Shown: positions 56,883 through 64,000, counted from the first letter of the stretch. The stretch is 64,000 bases of DNA from an uncultured Erythrobacter sp. (GCA_947500645.1 CANMSD010000002.1:186001-250000); one strand, 5' to 3'. Notes: generated by a model from the sequence alone, not told the origin. A program made the numbers and translations.

Positions 56883-57164
56883 TCAGGCGGGAGTCGAGGC
56901 ATTTACAACGAGCTTGCGCTCTTCCAAGTCCCCAAGCAACGCGAGCACATCCCGTTCAATGTCAACGCGTTCGGCATCGAATTCAGCTTCGATAACATCG
57001 CATAGCTGGGTTCCTGAGTGAGGCGCTTCCTCAAGCAACTCCCATACCCGGCTGCCCACCTTATTCAGGCCGAAATACAGGCCACTGGCTAAGTCGAGCA
57101 GAACCATCTCACCGCCGACCATGCGCGAGACAACATCATCCGACGCCGCAATTGTGTCAGCCAT
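56883..57164 (-). CDS. PqqD-like RiPP recognition protein (lasso B1)
   Basis: A 93-aa winged-helix RRE protein: VVSRMVGGEMVLLDLASGLYFGLNKVGSRVWELLEEAP, then a helical DVIEAEFDAERVDIERDVLALLGDLEERKLV. In lasso pathways B1 binds the leader and delivers the precursor to the B2 protease. ATG at 57164 (MADTIAAS) is chosen; the frame to 57269 reads through the kinase gene. It overlaps the kinase 3' end by eight bases and is the last gene of the minus-strand lasso operon. Confidence 0.93.
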   Translation of the reverse strand: MADTIAASDDVVSRMVGGEMVLLDLASGLYFGLNKVGSRVWELLEEAPHSGTQLCDVIEAEFDAERVDIERDVLALLGDLEERKLVVNASTPA

Positions 57165-58014
57165 GTTCACGATCAGCGACAAGCTCCAACTTGATTGCCC
57201 CAATGACAGTCTCGAGTTCAGAGAACTGGCGAAGATAGTCAAGCTCGAAGCTGGGCATTCTCTGCGCAAGGCCGCTCAACCGATCAAAATGGGAAGCCAG
57301 TCGATCCTTATCTTCAACATCGAGAATGAAGGCGTTTGGCATAAGCTGCGCAAGAGCATCCTTAGCAGCCAGACGTGTGATCTGTGTTTCGGCTGCTGCC
57401 TCTGATCCGAGGAAAATCAGCGCTCCGAGCGGTTGCGCGATGTTACAAAACGGTATTTTCTCGGGCTCACTTACTGCACTCTTGTCGTCCTCGGCGTCGC
57501 GATCAGGATTATGACCTAAAAGGTATTCTGCACTGTCGGGATATAACCGCAGAGCCTGCTCCTTTGGCTGCACAAAGTATGACTCGCCCTGCCGCACCAA
57601 CTCCAGCACATCTTCTGTGAGATAAGGGGCGCCCGCCCTCGCTAATGCGCCAGCCAAAGTTGTCTTCCCGCTGTTCGACGGTCCGATAAGGGCAATTGCT
57701 GAGCCATTCAGCGCTACAGCGCTGCCATGCAAGCATAGGCCACCGTGATGATTGGCGACGAGTGGGAGAATGGCGTTGCGATAGAGTGTTTCAGCCCACT
57801 CTGCGGTTTGGTCTGGAGCAGGCCAAACTGTCACTCGGGCAGGATATTCTTCAAGGATCTCGAAGTCAGCCTCGTTAGGGAATCTGACATGGAAGCCCCG
57901 CTCCACACGGCGAAATTCGGCCTTTACCTCGCCATCCGGCAACACCCATCTGTCGTAGGGTTCATCGGGTAGTGGTTTTTGTGGCCGCGCTGGCTCAATC
58001 TGAAGCTCGGTCAA
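57157..58014 (-). CDS. HPr kinase-like protein, probable lasso tailoring kinase
   Basis: A 285-aa protein with an HprK-type nucleotide-binding fold: GLCLHGSAVALNGSAIALIGPSNSGKTTLAGALARAG (P-loop 111-118) and a downstream DVLELVRQGESYFVQPKEQALRLYPDSAEYLLG. Relatives in lasso clusters (paeninodin type) phosphorylate a Ser of the peptide. TTG at 58014 gives a four-base overlap (TTGA) with the methyltransferase stop and has AGGA 9 bases upstream; TTG at 58023 is a weaker choice. Confidence 0.85.
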   Translation of the reverse strand: MTELQIEPARPQKPLPDEPYDRWVLPDGEVKAEFRRVERGFHVRFPNEADFEILEEYPARVTVWPAPDQTAEWAETLYRNAILPLVANHHGGLCLHGSAVALNGSAIALIGPSNSGKTTLAGALARAGAPYLTEDVLELVRQGESYFVQPKEQALRLYPDSAEYLLGHNPDRDAEDDKSAVSEPEKIPFCNIAQPLGALIFLGSEAAAETQITRLAAKDALAQLMPNAFILDVEDKDRLASHFDRLSGLAQRMPSFELDYLRQFSELETVIGAIKLELVADREHG

Positions 58015-59150
58015 ACGTTGCAATCCTGCGCCAAAACCGCGTGGACGAAGTCCCGGATCGCGATATCGCTTGGGAGTAGGTCTGGCCGCTTGGAGAGAAC
58101 AATCTGAACGATTTGCTCAGCCGTTCGCTGCCCATCCACTTGCTCTAGCACAAACGCACGCGCCATCCCCATCTGGCTAAGCGACATCGGTCGATCAGAC
58201 GTTTTTATCAGATCCGCCGGTGTCAGAACTGTGCCTTCCCATGTGGAGAGTTTCTGGCGTGGAGCATCTCCAGGTGGCTCGAATGTCCATGCGATCATGC
58301 CAACATCGTGACGAAAGCGAATTGTGAGTTTGACCGTGTCGCCCGCCTCAACCTGGAATGGGTCAATGACGGGGAAGAAGGCTTGCGGTCGATTGATGGT
58401 TGCGGGATCAAGCGGCGAGTTTGTCATCCGCACGTTGCCGCCGAGCAGGCAGTCGAACCATCCCGCAAACCCATCAAACCGGCCAGCTCGCTGAATTGAT
58501 AGGTTCGCTTCGAATGCGAACATCTCGGGATTGTCTTGGTCTAGCTTGATCTGGCCGAGCCTTACCGGCTGGCTGTTCAGCTCATCGAATGTGAAGTTGT
58601 GATGGTGCTTTGCGTTCCGATAATAGCCATCAAACCAGCGGAATTCGGCTGGGATTGACTGATCAAGCCATGATGCCACTTTATCGCGACAAACATTACT
58701 GGAAACAGCCGCGACGTGCAGGTCCATCGATTGCGGGATAACTTTGCCGCCTGGCTTCAGAAATCGCTCTCGCGCATCGCGGACCATTTCGATGATGCCG
58801 TAGTCAAAGCCAAAAAAGCCGACATGATCGCAAATAATAACGTCAACGCGATCAGGCAGCTGGGCGTGGAATGTGGATTGCGCGATACAATGATAGCGAT
58901 CAGCGAGGCCCACCTTTTCAAAGGTTTCGCGGGCTAGGTGAATCGCATCGCTGCTATCAATACCCCAGACTTCAGCGGCTCCTGCGTTTAGGCAAAACAG
59001 GCCAAGCACCCCAACGCCGCAGCCAAGATCGGCAATGCGATCGCCATCGCTGACGATATGATTGATGGCATCGATATATAGCTCTGACCTGCCAGGAAGC
59101 GTCAGATATTCGAGATGTTCTGCGAGGACTTCTTGCACGACTTCAGACAA
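58011..59150 (-). CDS. PRMT-like SAM methyltransferase with C-terminal PqqD-like domain
   Basis: A 379-aa protein. The N-terminal class I methyltransferase has motif I DLGCGVGVLG at 41-50, EVWGIDSSDAIHLARE and DVIICDHVGFFGFDYG, in the style of protein arginine methyltransferases, followed by a beta-rich substrate domain to about 305. The last 70 residues (about 310-379) contain a helical GQRTAEQIVQIVLSKRPDLL segment resembling PqqD/RRE winged helices. It starts from TTG 9 bases after the precursor stop. It could methylate the lasso peptide, but the target is unknown. Confidence 0.8.
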   Translation of the reverse strand: MSEVVQEVLAEHLEYLTLPGRSELYIDAINHIVSDGDRIADLGCGVGVLGLFCLNAGAAEVWGIDSSDAIHLARETFEKVGLADRYHCIAQSTFHAQLPDRVDVIICDHVGFFGFDYGIIEMVRDARERFLKPGGKVIPQSMDLHVAAVSSNVCRDKVASWLDQSIPAEFRWFDGYYRNAKHHHNFTFDELNSQPVRLGQIKLDQDNPEMFAFEANLSIQRAGRFDGFAGWFDCLLGGNVRMTNSPLDPATINRPQAFFPVIDPFQVEAGDTVKLTIRFRHDVGMIAWTFEPPGDAPRQKLSTWEGTVLTPADLIKTSDRPMSLSQMGMARAFVLEQVDGQRTAEQIVQIVLSKRPDLLPSDIAIRDFVHAVLAQDCNV

Positions 59151-59159
59151 GCTCGTTCG

Positions 59160-59342
59160 TCAGAAAAACCCCATGCCCATACCCATGTTGCCCATGCCCA
59201 TATTCATCATCCCCCCCGGAAGAGACATCATAAGCATGCCATCCATCATGGCGCCGCCGCTGCCACCGGTGAGATTCCGCACAGAACCGAACTCTGTGAG
59301 CTTCGGAGCTTCGTATTTCGACTTTTGCGTTGTCTTACTCAT
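59160..59342 (-). CDS. Lasso peptide precursor (A), methionine-rich core
   Basis: A 60-aa peptide. The leader carries the lasso recognition motif: Y10, P13, L15, G19 and the penultimate T25 (KYEAPKLTEFGSVRNLTG). The inferred core starts at G27; D34 is its eighth residue, so an 8-residue Gly1-Asp8 macrolactam is predicted, followed by a 26-residue tail. The 34-residue core has 12 Met and 11 Gly and ends in Phe-Phe. ATG at 59342 is chosen over GTG 59366. The cyclase lies upstream and the methyltransferase, kinase and B1 downstream on the same strand. Confidence 0.85.
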   Translation of the reverse strand: MSKTTQKSKYEAPKLTEFGSVRNLTGGSGGAMMDGMLMMSLPGGMMNMGMGNMGMGMGFF

Positions 59343-59388
59343 CGCTGGAATCTGCCTTGTTCGCACTTCAAAAGAGCGCTCAACTGGG

Positions 59389-61281
59389 TCATTGTTTGTG
59401 ATGCCTTAGAAATGCCGCACAAGCATACACTCCCCATACCTCCCAGGATCGATCATCGTCAATCTGCGCCGAGGCATCTGGCCTTATCAATCGGACCAAT
59501 CCATCCGGATCACAAATCTCTTCAAGCAATGGCGCACCAGCTTCGGAAATGAACTTGGCAAAGTGAAGGTCCATTTCCTCTGAAGGGAAATCCGCCTTCG
59601 TTTCACGTTCGAGAATCACATCGGGCACCGTTCCCCGCATCGCTCGCCGATGCACAAACTTGCTCTCACCAGCGCGGCTTCGAATATGTTCCGGCGTCGC
59701 AGCCGAGAACTCTATGAAGGTCTTCGTCAGCATCGGACTGCGCGGCTCTAGCCCTTGCCTCGCATATTGCGCCTGCATCATCGTATTTGCCATATCTGCG
59801 CCGGGCGAGCGCGCGAGATTGCGCTTACTCCATGCGATCGGTTCACTCGGCAAGGAAGCGATGTATGTGTCTTCAAGCTCGGCAAGACGTTGTTTGAACC
59901 TGTCATTCAGCCAATAGAGATGATCTGGAGAGGCCCGCAGCCGACGACGCCGGAAATCGCGCAAGGGAATTCGGACATTCTCGGGAAGGAGCGCGCCCAT
60001 TGCCTGCCGGGCAGCGATGCGATTGATCGAGGGCCAGCCATCGCCTGCGGCATCCTGCCGAAGCGCATTGCTGAAACCGCCTACATCGCGGTCAATCACA
60101 AACTCACGGTAGTAGTGGATGCTTCCCTGTAGCCACTCATCGCCGCCATCACCTCCCATCAATGCGCGGCACCCATCGGTCGCAGCTTGCCGCTCAAGAT
60201 CGATCGACATAGCTCCGTTGGTTGGAACAGGAATGTCTCGCGTCTTTCGGGCTTGCTCAGTATACCAATCAAGCGCTGGCTTTGTGAGGGGCACTTCCGC
60301 CAGAGATGCTCCTACGTGATCTGCTGCAGCGCGCGCATAGGGTAATTCATAAGCGGGCGTTCCTTCCTCACCTGCGAGAGTATAGCCCCTGATTGATGGT
60401 GCCGGGAGCCTGCCATCGCGCGCCAGTTCATGTGCCAGACAATAGAGCGCCGAAGAATCCAGCCCTCCACTAACGCTGACTGCCAGAGGCATATGCGAAC
60501 GTGAAGTACGCCGCACGCAATCTGTCAGAAGCTCTCGGTAGTGCTCGAAATAGTCGTCATCGCGAGTATAGCGGATGTTCACTTCAGTCGAGAGCGACCA
60601 ATGCTCGTTAAACGATAGAGTGTCGCCCGAGAAAAGCATGGAATGTGCGGGCAACAGCCGTTTGATGTCTTGCCACGGAGTCGCCTCCGGATTGAACCAT
60701 TTGTCCGCCATCACGCCGGCAAGGTAGTCGAGATCGGGCTTCGGTTTGGGATCAAGTTGTTCGACGATCGCAGCCATATCAGATGCGACTGTCAGGCGTC
60801 CGGAGTCGAAGTGATAGAAGAGCGGGCGCAATCCTTGATGATCGCGCGCGGCGAAAACCTCTCCTCTGCGTACGTCGACAATGACAAAGGCAAACTCGCC
60901 ATCTAGATGTCGCGCGCAACCTCCCCCCCATTCCTGATAAGATCGCAAAACCAGCTCGGCGTCAGACCGATTGCGCAACGCCACTCCGCGATCGAGCAGA
61001 GTTGCACGAAGCTCCTCCCAATTGGTGAGATAGCCGTCGAACGCCAGAGCGAGTTGCTCGTCCTCACTTGTGTGAGGCTGGCTTTCGTCCAATGCTTCGG
61101 GGGTTGTGCGCAACAGGCAAGCTCCAAGCCCTATCTTGCTCGGCGCTACCAAAGCACTTGCTGAGCCGGCAAACCACGTGTTGCACCCGTCCCTGCCCCG
61201 CTCAGCTATAGTGTTGCACATTCCTGCCAATGCCCGGGGTTCAACTCCCTGAGAGCAGTAGATGGCGGCGATCCCGGTCAA
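59389..61281 (-). CDS. Asparagine synthetase-like lasso cyclase (C)
   Basis: A 630-aa AsnB homologue. The N-terminal glutaminase-like domain begins (M)TGIAAIY: Thr replaces the catalytic Cys2 of true amidotransferases, so it should not use glutamine. The PP-loop ATPase SGGLDSS is at 271-277, followed by GGDGGDEWL. In lasso pathways C adenylates the ring Asp/Glu side chain and closes the macrolactam. TTG start is supported by alignment to the family N-terminus. It sits 46 bases upstream of the precursor. Confidence 0.93.
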   Translation of the reverse strand: MTGIAAIYCSQGVEPRALAGMCNTIAERGRDGCNTWFAGSASALVAPSKIGLGACLLRTTPEALDESQPHTSEDEQLALAFDGYLTNWEELRATLLDRGVALRNRSDAELVLRSYQEWGGGCARHLDGEFAFVIVDVRRGEVFAARDHQGLRPLFYHFDSGRLTVASDMAAIVEQLDPKPKPDLDYLAGVMADKWFNPEATPWQDIKRLLPAHSMLFSGDTLSFNEHWSLSTEVNIRYTRDDDYFEHYRELLTDCVRRTSRSHMPLAVSVSGGLDSSALYCLAHELARDGRLPAPSIRGYTLAGEEGTPAYELPYARAAADHVGASLAEVPLTKPALDWYTEQARKTRDIPVPTNGAMSIDLERQAATDGCRALMGGDGGDEWLQGSIHYYREFVIDRDVGGFSNALRQDAAGDGWPSINRIAARQAMGALLPENVRIPLRDFRRRRLRASPDHLYWLNDRFKQRLAELEDTYIASLPSEPIAWSKRNLARSPGADMANTMMQAQYARQGLEPRSPMLTKTFIEFSAATPEHIRSRAGESKFVHRRAMRGTVPDVILERETKADFPSEEMDLHFAKFISEAGAPLLEEICDPDGLVRLIRPDASAQIDDDRSWEVWGVYACAAFLRHHKQ

Positions 61282-61405
61282 TTTTTTAGGCGACCCCTAA
61301 ATCGAGCGAACTTTCTCAGAGCGCATGGTCTATCACATCCGTCGAGCGCTTCGCACAAGCCCGGGCCTCGGACGCAGCCCGAGGGCTTGGAGTTGGCGAA
61401 AGGGC

Positions 61406-61897
61406 ATGGCATTCTGGCAAACGATGGCCATACCCCAACCCCCTATGCAACAGAATTCGAGTTCGAGCCAACAAACGCGCGCAGGTATGTGGCTTGTCAC
61501 CTTTGTCGCGCGCGCGCTCGTCGAGCTTGCCATAGGCCGCGTCATATTCTCGCGCCTCACGACCAAGCAGATCGCCGAGAAGAACGGGCTTGGCGCGCAC
61601 GATGCTCACAAGAATGTCGAACTTACTGCAAAACAAAGCCAGCTTGTTGATCGAATAAGCTTTATCCTCCCGCGCCTGGCGTCCCGCCTGCCCTGGCGTG
61701 CTGATTGTCTAGTGCAGGCAATTGCCGCGCAGCGGTGGCTGCACAGCGTGGGCTTAGACAGCGAAATCGTAATAGGCGTTGAGAAGCCTGAAGATAGCAA
61801 GTTTGGCGCGCATGCATGGCTAACTTGTGCTGGAAAAATTGTAACTGGCGGCGATGTCGCGCGTTATGAGCCGATTCTGCAGGCGAACAAGCACTGA
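61406..61897 (+). CDS. Transglutaminase-like lasso leader peptidase (B2)
   Basis: A protein of about 163 aa with the B2 fold: N-terminal helix WLVTFVARALVELAIGRVIFSRL, then RLPWRADCLVQAIAAQRWLHSVGL, FGAHAWLTC and GGDVARYEPIL. The catalytic triad is Cys101, His136 and Asp150. B2 cleaves the leader after the conserved Thr-x pair. The start is unsure: ATG at 61325, 61406 or 61487 are all in frame; 61406 follows AAAGGG and leaves 124 bases for divergent promoters. Confidence 0.87.
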   Translation: MAFWQTMAIPQPPMQQNSSSSQQTRAGMWLVTFVARALVELAIGRVIFSRLTTKQIAEKNGLGAHDAHKNVELTAKQSQLVDRISFILPRLASRLPWRADCLVQAIAAQRWLHSVGLDSEIVIGVEKPEDSKFGAHAWLTCAGKIVTGGDVARYEPILQANKH

Positions 61898-62020
61898 TAT
61901 TAACGAAATTCCAGCACTCAGATGCGAGTAAGACTGGCGATGCTCGAATACGCTTTCTTGCTTAGGGTTGGCCTGCCAGCTAATGCTGGCGCACGATAAA
62001 CGCTATGGGGACTTGTGATA

Positions 62021-62335
62021 GTGAACAGTTTTACAACTCGCGTCATTACTACGATGTCGGCCGCGGCGCTGGCATTTACTCCCGTTGCCGCACAGGCGAA
62101 CACCCGCGCAGGTGATTTTTCGACATCCTACTCCGCTCCAAGCGTGCAGGGGACCGCATTCGAAACCGCTGAAGGTTTCTGGTTCGGCGAAGAAGAGGAA
62201 GTCGGAATGCTTTGGCTTGCAATTCTTGGCGGAGCTGTCGCCCTGATTGGTCTTGTCCTTGCCGGCGGCGGAGGCGGTGGGTCATCGGAAGGCGGTGGCG
62301 GTGGTGGCCTCAATCAATCGCCGGGTGCCAACTAA
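62021..62335 (+). CDS. Small exported membrane protein with glycine-rich tail
   Basis: A 104-aa protein. It has a signal peptide (SAAALAFTPVAAQA), a short extracellular part with an acidic stretch (FGEEEEVG), one membrane helix (WLAILGGAVALIGLVLAG) and a Gly/Ser-rich C-terminus. I do not recognise the family. GTG at 62021 follows ATGGGGA at a good distance; GTG at 62015 is also possible. It lies 23 bases upstream of an O-antigen-ligase-like gene and is probably cotranscribed with it. Confidence 0.65.
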   Translation: MNSFTTRVITTMSAAALAFTPVAAQANTRAGDFSTSYSAPSVQGTAFETAEGFWFGEEEEVGMLWLAILGGAVALIGLVLAGGGGGGSSEGGGGGGLNQSPGAN

Positions 62336-62358
62336 GACTTTATAGCGGGGCGAATAAC

Positions 62359-63699
62359 GTGTCGTCTCGTGATGATAGCGGCAAATCGACCCGTCCATTC
62401 TGGACACTTCTGGCCCTCCTGTCTCTGGCAGTGATCGTTGGTGGTGGCGGTGTTCGCTACGGCTTGGCGAATCTCGTGGTACAGATCACAGCATTGGTCG
62501 CCTTGGGCTTTCACCGTGAAGCATTCGTGAAATTCTGGCGTGACGCCCCGCTCGCATTGCGCCTGCTCGTCGCCGCCACTTTACTTTTGCCCATTTTGCA
62601 CCTCGTTCCGCTGCCTACAACGCTACTTTCAGCCCTGTCAGGGCGAGAGCTGGTGCTTGAGGGACGAGCGATTGCAGGCGCGCATGACTGGTTCCCCGCC
62701 AGCGTCGATCCTGCCCGCACACTTGTTGCTCTGACGGGCCTTATCCTTCCCCTTACTATTTTGGCGATCGGACGGATGCTGTCTAAAGAGCAGCTCATCA
62801 ACGTCGGCTGGGCGATGGTTGGATTGAGCCTGCTTAGCTTCCTTCTCGGAGTGATTCAGGTCATGAGCGATGGCCAAACCGGGCTCTTCTATCCAGAGAA
62901 CCCCATGCCCGGTGTGCTGTTCGGCACATTTGCAAACCGCAACTCGGCCGGACTGTTCTTTGTTGGTGTCCTGTCGCTCGCTTCATTACTACCCTCGCCG
63001 AGGGAGCTGCCCGCCACATTGGTCGTTCGCTTGGTCGTGTGCGCAGTGCTCTTACTGGCAGTTTTGCTGACCCGGTCGCGCTCAGCCATCGTCTTGGCTG
63101 CGCTGCCCGTGGGCCTGCTGACTGTGAGGCTGGTATTGAGCGCTCGCTCCGATGCCCATCGACGCGGTTTGAGACAGCCAAGTATGATCGCCAGCGCCCT
63201 TCTAGCGATTGGATTTGCCGCCGTAATCGCACTGTCACCCGGCCGAATTTCGGATAGCATTGAGCGGTTCGACGCGCGCAGCGATGCCCGCGAGGAGATT
63301 TGGGACGATGCCAGCTATTCCGCTCAGCGCTATTGGCCTATCGGCGCCGGAATGGGGACTTTCGATGAGGTGTTCCAGATCGATGAATCGCTCGAAAATC
63401 TCTCCGCGCGTAGGGCTGGGCGCGTTCACAACGATTACCTCGAGGTCGCCATAGAAGCTGGCTTGCCGGGTCTAGTTCTCATCGCGGGATGGCTTTGCAT
63501 GGTCCTCTGGCTGACGTGGCGGACAAGGCGATCCGGTTTCCGCTGGGCAGCTTGGAGCGGGAGCGTCATCTTGATAGCCACTGCCGCTCAATCGCTTGTC
63601 GATTATCCGCTCCGCTCGCAGGGCATGCTCGGCTTTGCCGCACTCGCCTTGATCATTTTGTTGAATCTTGGCTCGTCAAGCGGGCGGCAACGATTATGA
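62359..63699 (+). CDS. O-antigen ligase family protein
   Basis: A 446-aa polytopic protein with about 10-12 helices and the Wzy_C/WaaL pattern: FANRNSAGLFFVGVLSLASLLP, LLTRSRSAIVLAALPVGLL and a loop with RYWPIGAGMGTFDEVFQIDE and RVHNDYLEVAIEAGLPGLVLI. The GTG at 62359 is used; the frame from 62212 overlaps the preceding gene. This is the second such protein in the window and its partner polymer is unclear. Confidence 0.85.
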   Translation: MSSRDDSGKSTRPFWTLLALLSLAVIVGGGGVRYGLANLVVQITALVALGFHREAFVKFWRDAPLALRLLVAATLLLPILHLVPLPTTLLSALSGRELVLEGRAIAGAHDWFPASVDPARTLVALTGLILPLTILAIGRMLSKEQLINVGWAMVGLSLLSFLLGVIQVMSDGQTGLFYPENPMPGVLFGTFANRNSAGLFFVGVLSLASLLPSPRELPATLVVRLVVCAVLLLAVLLTRSRSAIVLAALPVGLLTVRLVLSARSDAHRRGLRQPSMIASALLAIGFAAVIALSPGRISDSIERFDARSDAREEIWDDASYSAQRYWPIGAGMGTFDEVFQIDESLENLSARRAGRVHNDYLEVAIEAGLPGLVLIAGWLCMVLWLTWRTRRSGFRWAAWSGSVILIATAAQSLVDYPLRSQGMLGFAALALIILLNLGSSSGRQRL

Positions 63700-64000
63700 A
63701 GCAAGCACTTTGGATTGCTGGACTGATACTCACTGGTCTTGTCACCACAGGCGCGCAGCTGGATCGCCAATCGCGGGTGACCGCTAGTTTGGCTGAGACA
63801 GTACCTCCCTTCATGCGCGGCTTTGCGCAAGAGCGAATTGCACGGGAGGCTTTGGGTAAGGGCGACCCGGAGCTAGCACTCGTTGAGGCACGTCGTTTGG
63901 TGACACTTCGCCCTCTGCCCGCCGAGCACCTCCGCACTCTCGCGCTTGCCGAAGCACTGGTTGGAAATAGAGAGCAGAGTCTCGCCACTCTCCAGACTGC
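63696..64000 (+). CDS. Partial protein, probably TPR-like, cut by window end
   Basis: The first 101 codons of a longer gene. A signal-anchor N-terminus (LWIAGLILTGLVTTGAQ) is followed by helical repeats such as ALGKGDPELALVEARRLVTLRPLPAEHLRTLALAEALVG, which look like tetratricopeptide units. ATG overlaps the ligase stop by four bases (ATGA), so the two are coupled. The function is not determined from the visible part. Confidence 0.65.
   Translation, partial: MKQALWIAGLILTGLVTTGAQLDRQSRVTASLAETVPPFMRGFAQERIAREALGKGDPELALVEARRLVTLRPLPAEHLRTLALAEALVGNREQSLATLQT

Noticed and set aside
59160..59342. Reading the small Met-rich ORF as a chance or low-complexity ORF
   Set aside because: The full lasso leader motif, the Asp at core position 8 and the position between cyclase and tailoring genes are unlikely by chance.
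61325..61405. Upstream start of the lasso B2 gene
   Set aside because: The extra residues look unrelated to the family, no ribosome-binding site precedes them, and they would leave only 43 bases between divergent genes. Not fully excluded.
61975..61990. GCCAGC-TAAT-GCTGGC hairpin as a terminator of B2
   Set aside because: No T-run follows on either strand; it may be an mRNA structure before the 62021 gene.
1..64000. tRNA, rRNA, CRISPR array, insertion sequence or prophage
   Set aside because: No cloverleaf-like gene, repeat-spacer array, transposase or phage structural block was seen; the spike-like pair at 44384-46683 is the only phage-related element.

Overview
The window reads as a stretch of chromosome from a GC-rich alphaproteobacterium, most likely Sphingomonadales and probably an Erythrobacter-like genus. 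The evidence is the overall style of the proteins and several lineage-typical families: UPF0262, a CC_3452-like secreted protein, DUF4136, a short 41-aa bL36 and a sphingomonad-type lasso peptide locus. Genes are tightly packed, overlaps of a few bases are common, and no gene-free stretch exceeds about 220 bases. I saw no tRNA, rRNA, CRISPR array or insertion sequence.

Bases 1-32900 are mainly core genome. The minus-strand block rpmH-rnpA-yidD-yidC-engB (505-3865) serves translation, RNase P and membrane insertion. It is followed by a ClpP-like secreted protein, the comM/yifB ATPase, a ferritin-like protein, GtrA, an HxlR regulator beside a perfect 30-bp palindrome, a HAD phosphatase, rpmJ, galE, a lipoprotein, an M14 carboxypeptidase, cdd, a GH25 protein, UPF0262, dnaB, a phospholipase D family protein, rpoZ, a ParA ATPase, a DUF3667 protein and ftsH. 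Next come a TetR regulator with a DevCAB-like ABC exporter and a NodT-like outer membrane channel (22440-27501), a HupE / parvulin / DUF3604 operon (27498-31272) and a MaoC plus CaiB/BaiF pair (31350-32885).

Bases 33006-53864 form a large exopolysaccharide or capsule locus. It holds an Alg14/Alg13-like glycosyltransferase pair, wecC and wecB for UDP-ManNAcA, a Wza-like export protein, a Wzc-like tyrosine kinase, five further glycosyltransferases, a Wzy-like polymerase, a Wzx-like flippase, a sulfotransferase and rmlACDB for dTDP-rhamnose. The predicted product is a rhamnose- and ManNAcA-containing, possibly sulfated polymer. Between the polymerase and flippase genes, on the opposite strand, lies a two-gene module. 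It encodes a small protein of the RCAP_rcc01079 (GhsA) gene-transfer-agent head-spike-base family and a 676-aa beta-helix-like protein. This looks like a capsule-binding spike encoded inside the capsule locus.

Bases 54077-61897 form a complete lasso peptide gene cluster. It has a precursor (59160-59342) with a canonical leader and a very methionine-rich core, an asparagine-synthetase-like cyclase lacking the N-terminal cysteine, a PqqD-type recognition protein (B1), a transglutaminase-like leader peptidase (B2) and an ABC exporter. Three potential tailoring enzymes accompany them: an HPr-kinase-like protein, a nucleotidyltransferase and a PRMT-like methyltransferase carrying a PqqD-like tail. 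The long Met/Gly-rich tail and this set of tailoring genes make it the most novel system in the window.

Bases 62021-64000 return to surface polysaccharide: a small membrane protein with a glycine-rich tail, a second O-antigen-ligase-family protein and the start of a repeat-type protein cut by the window edge.
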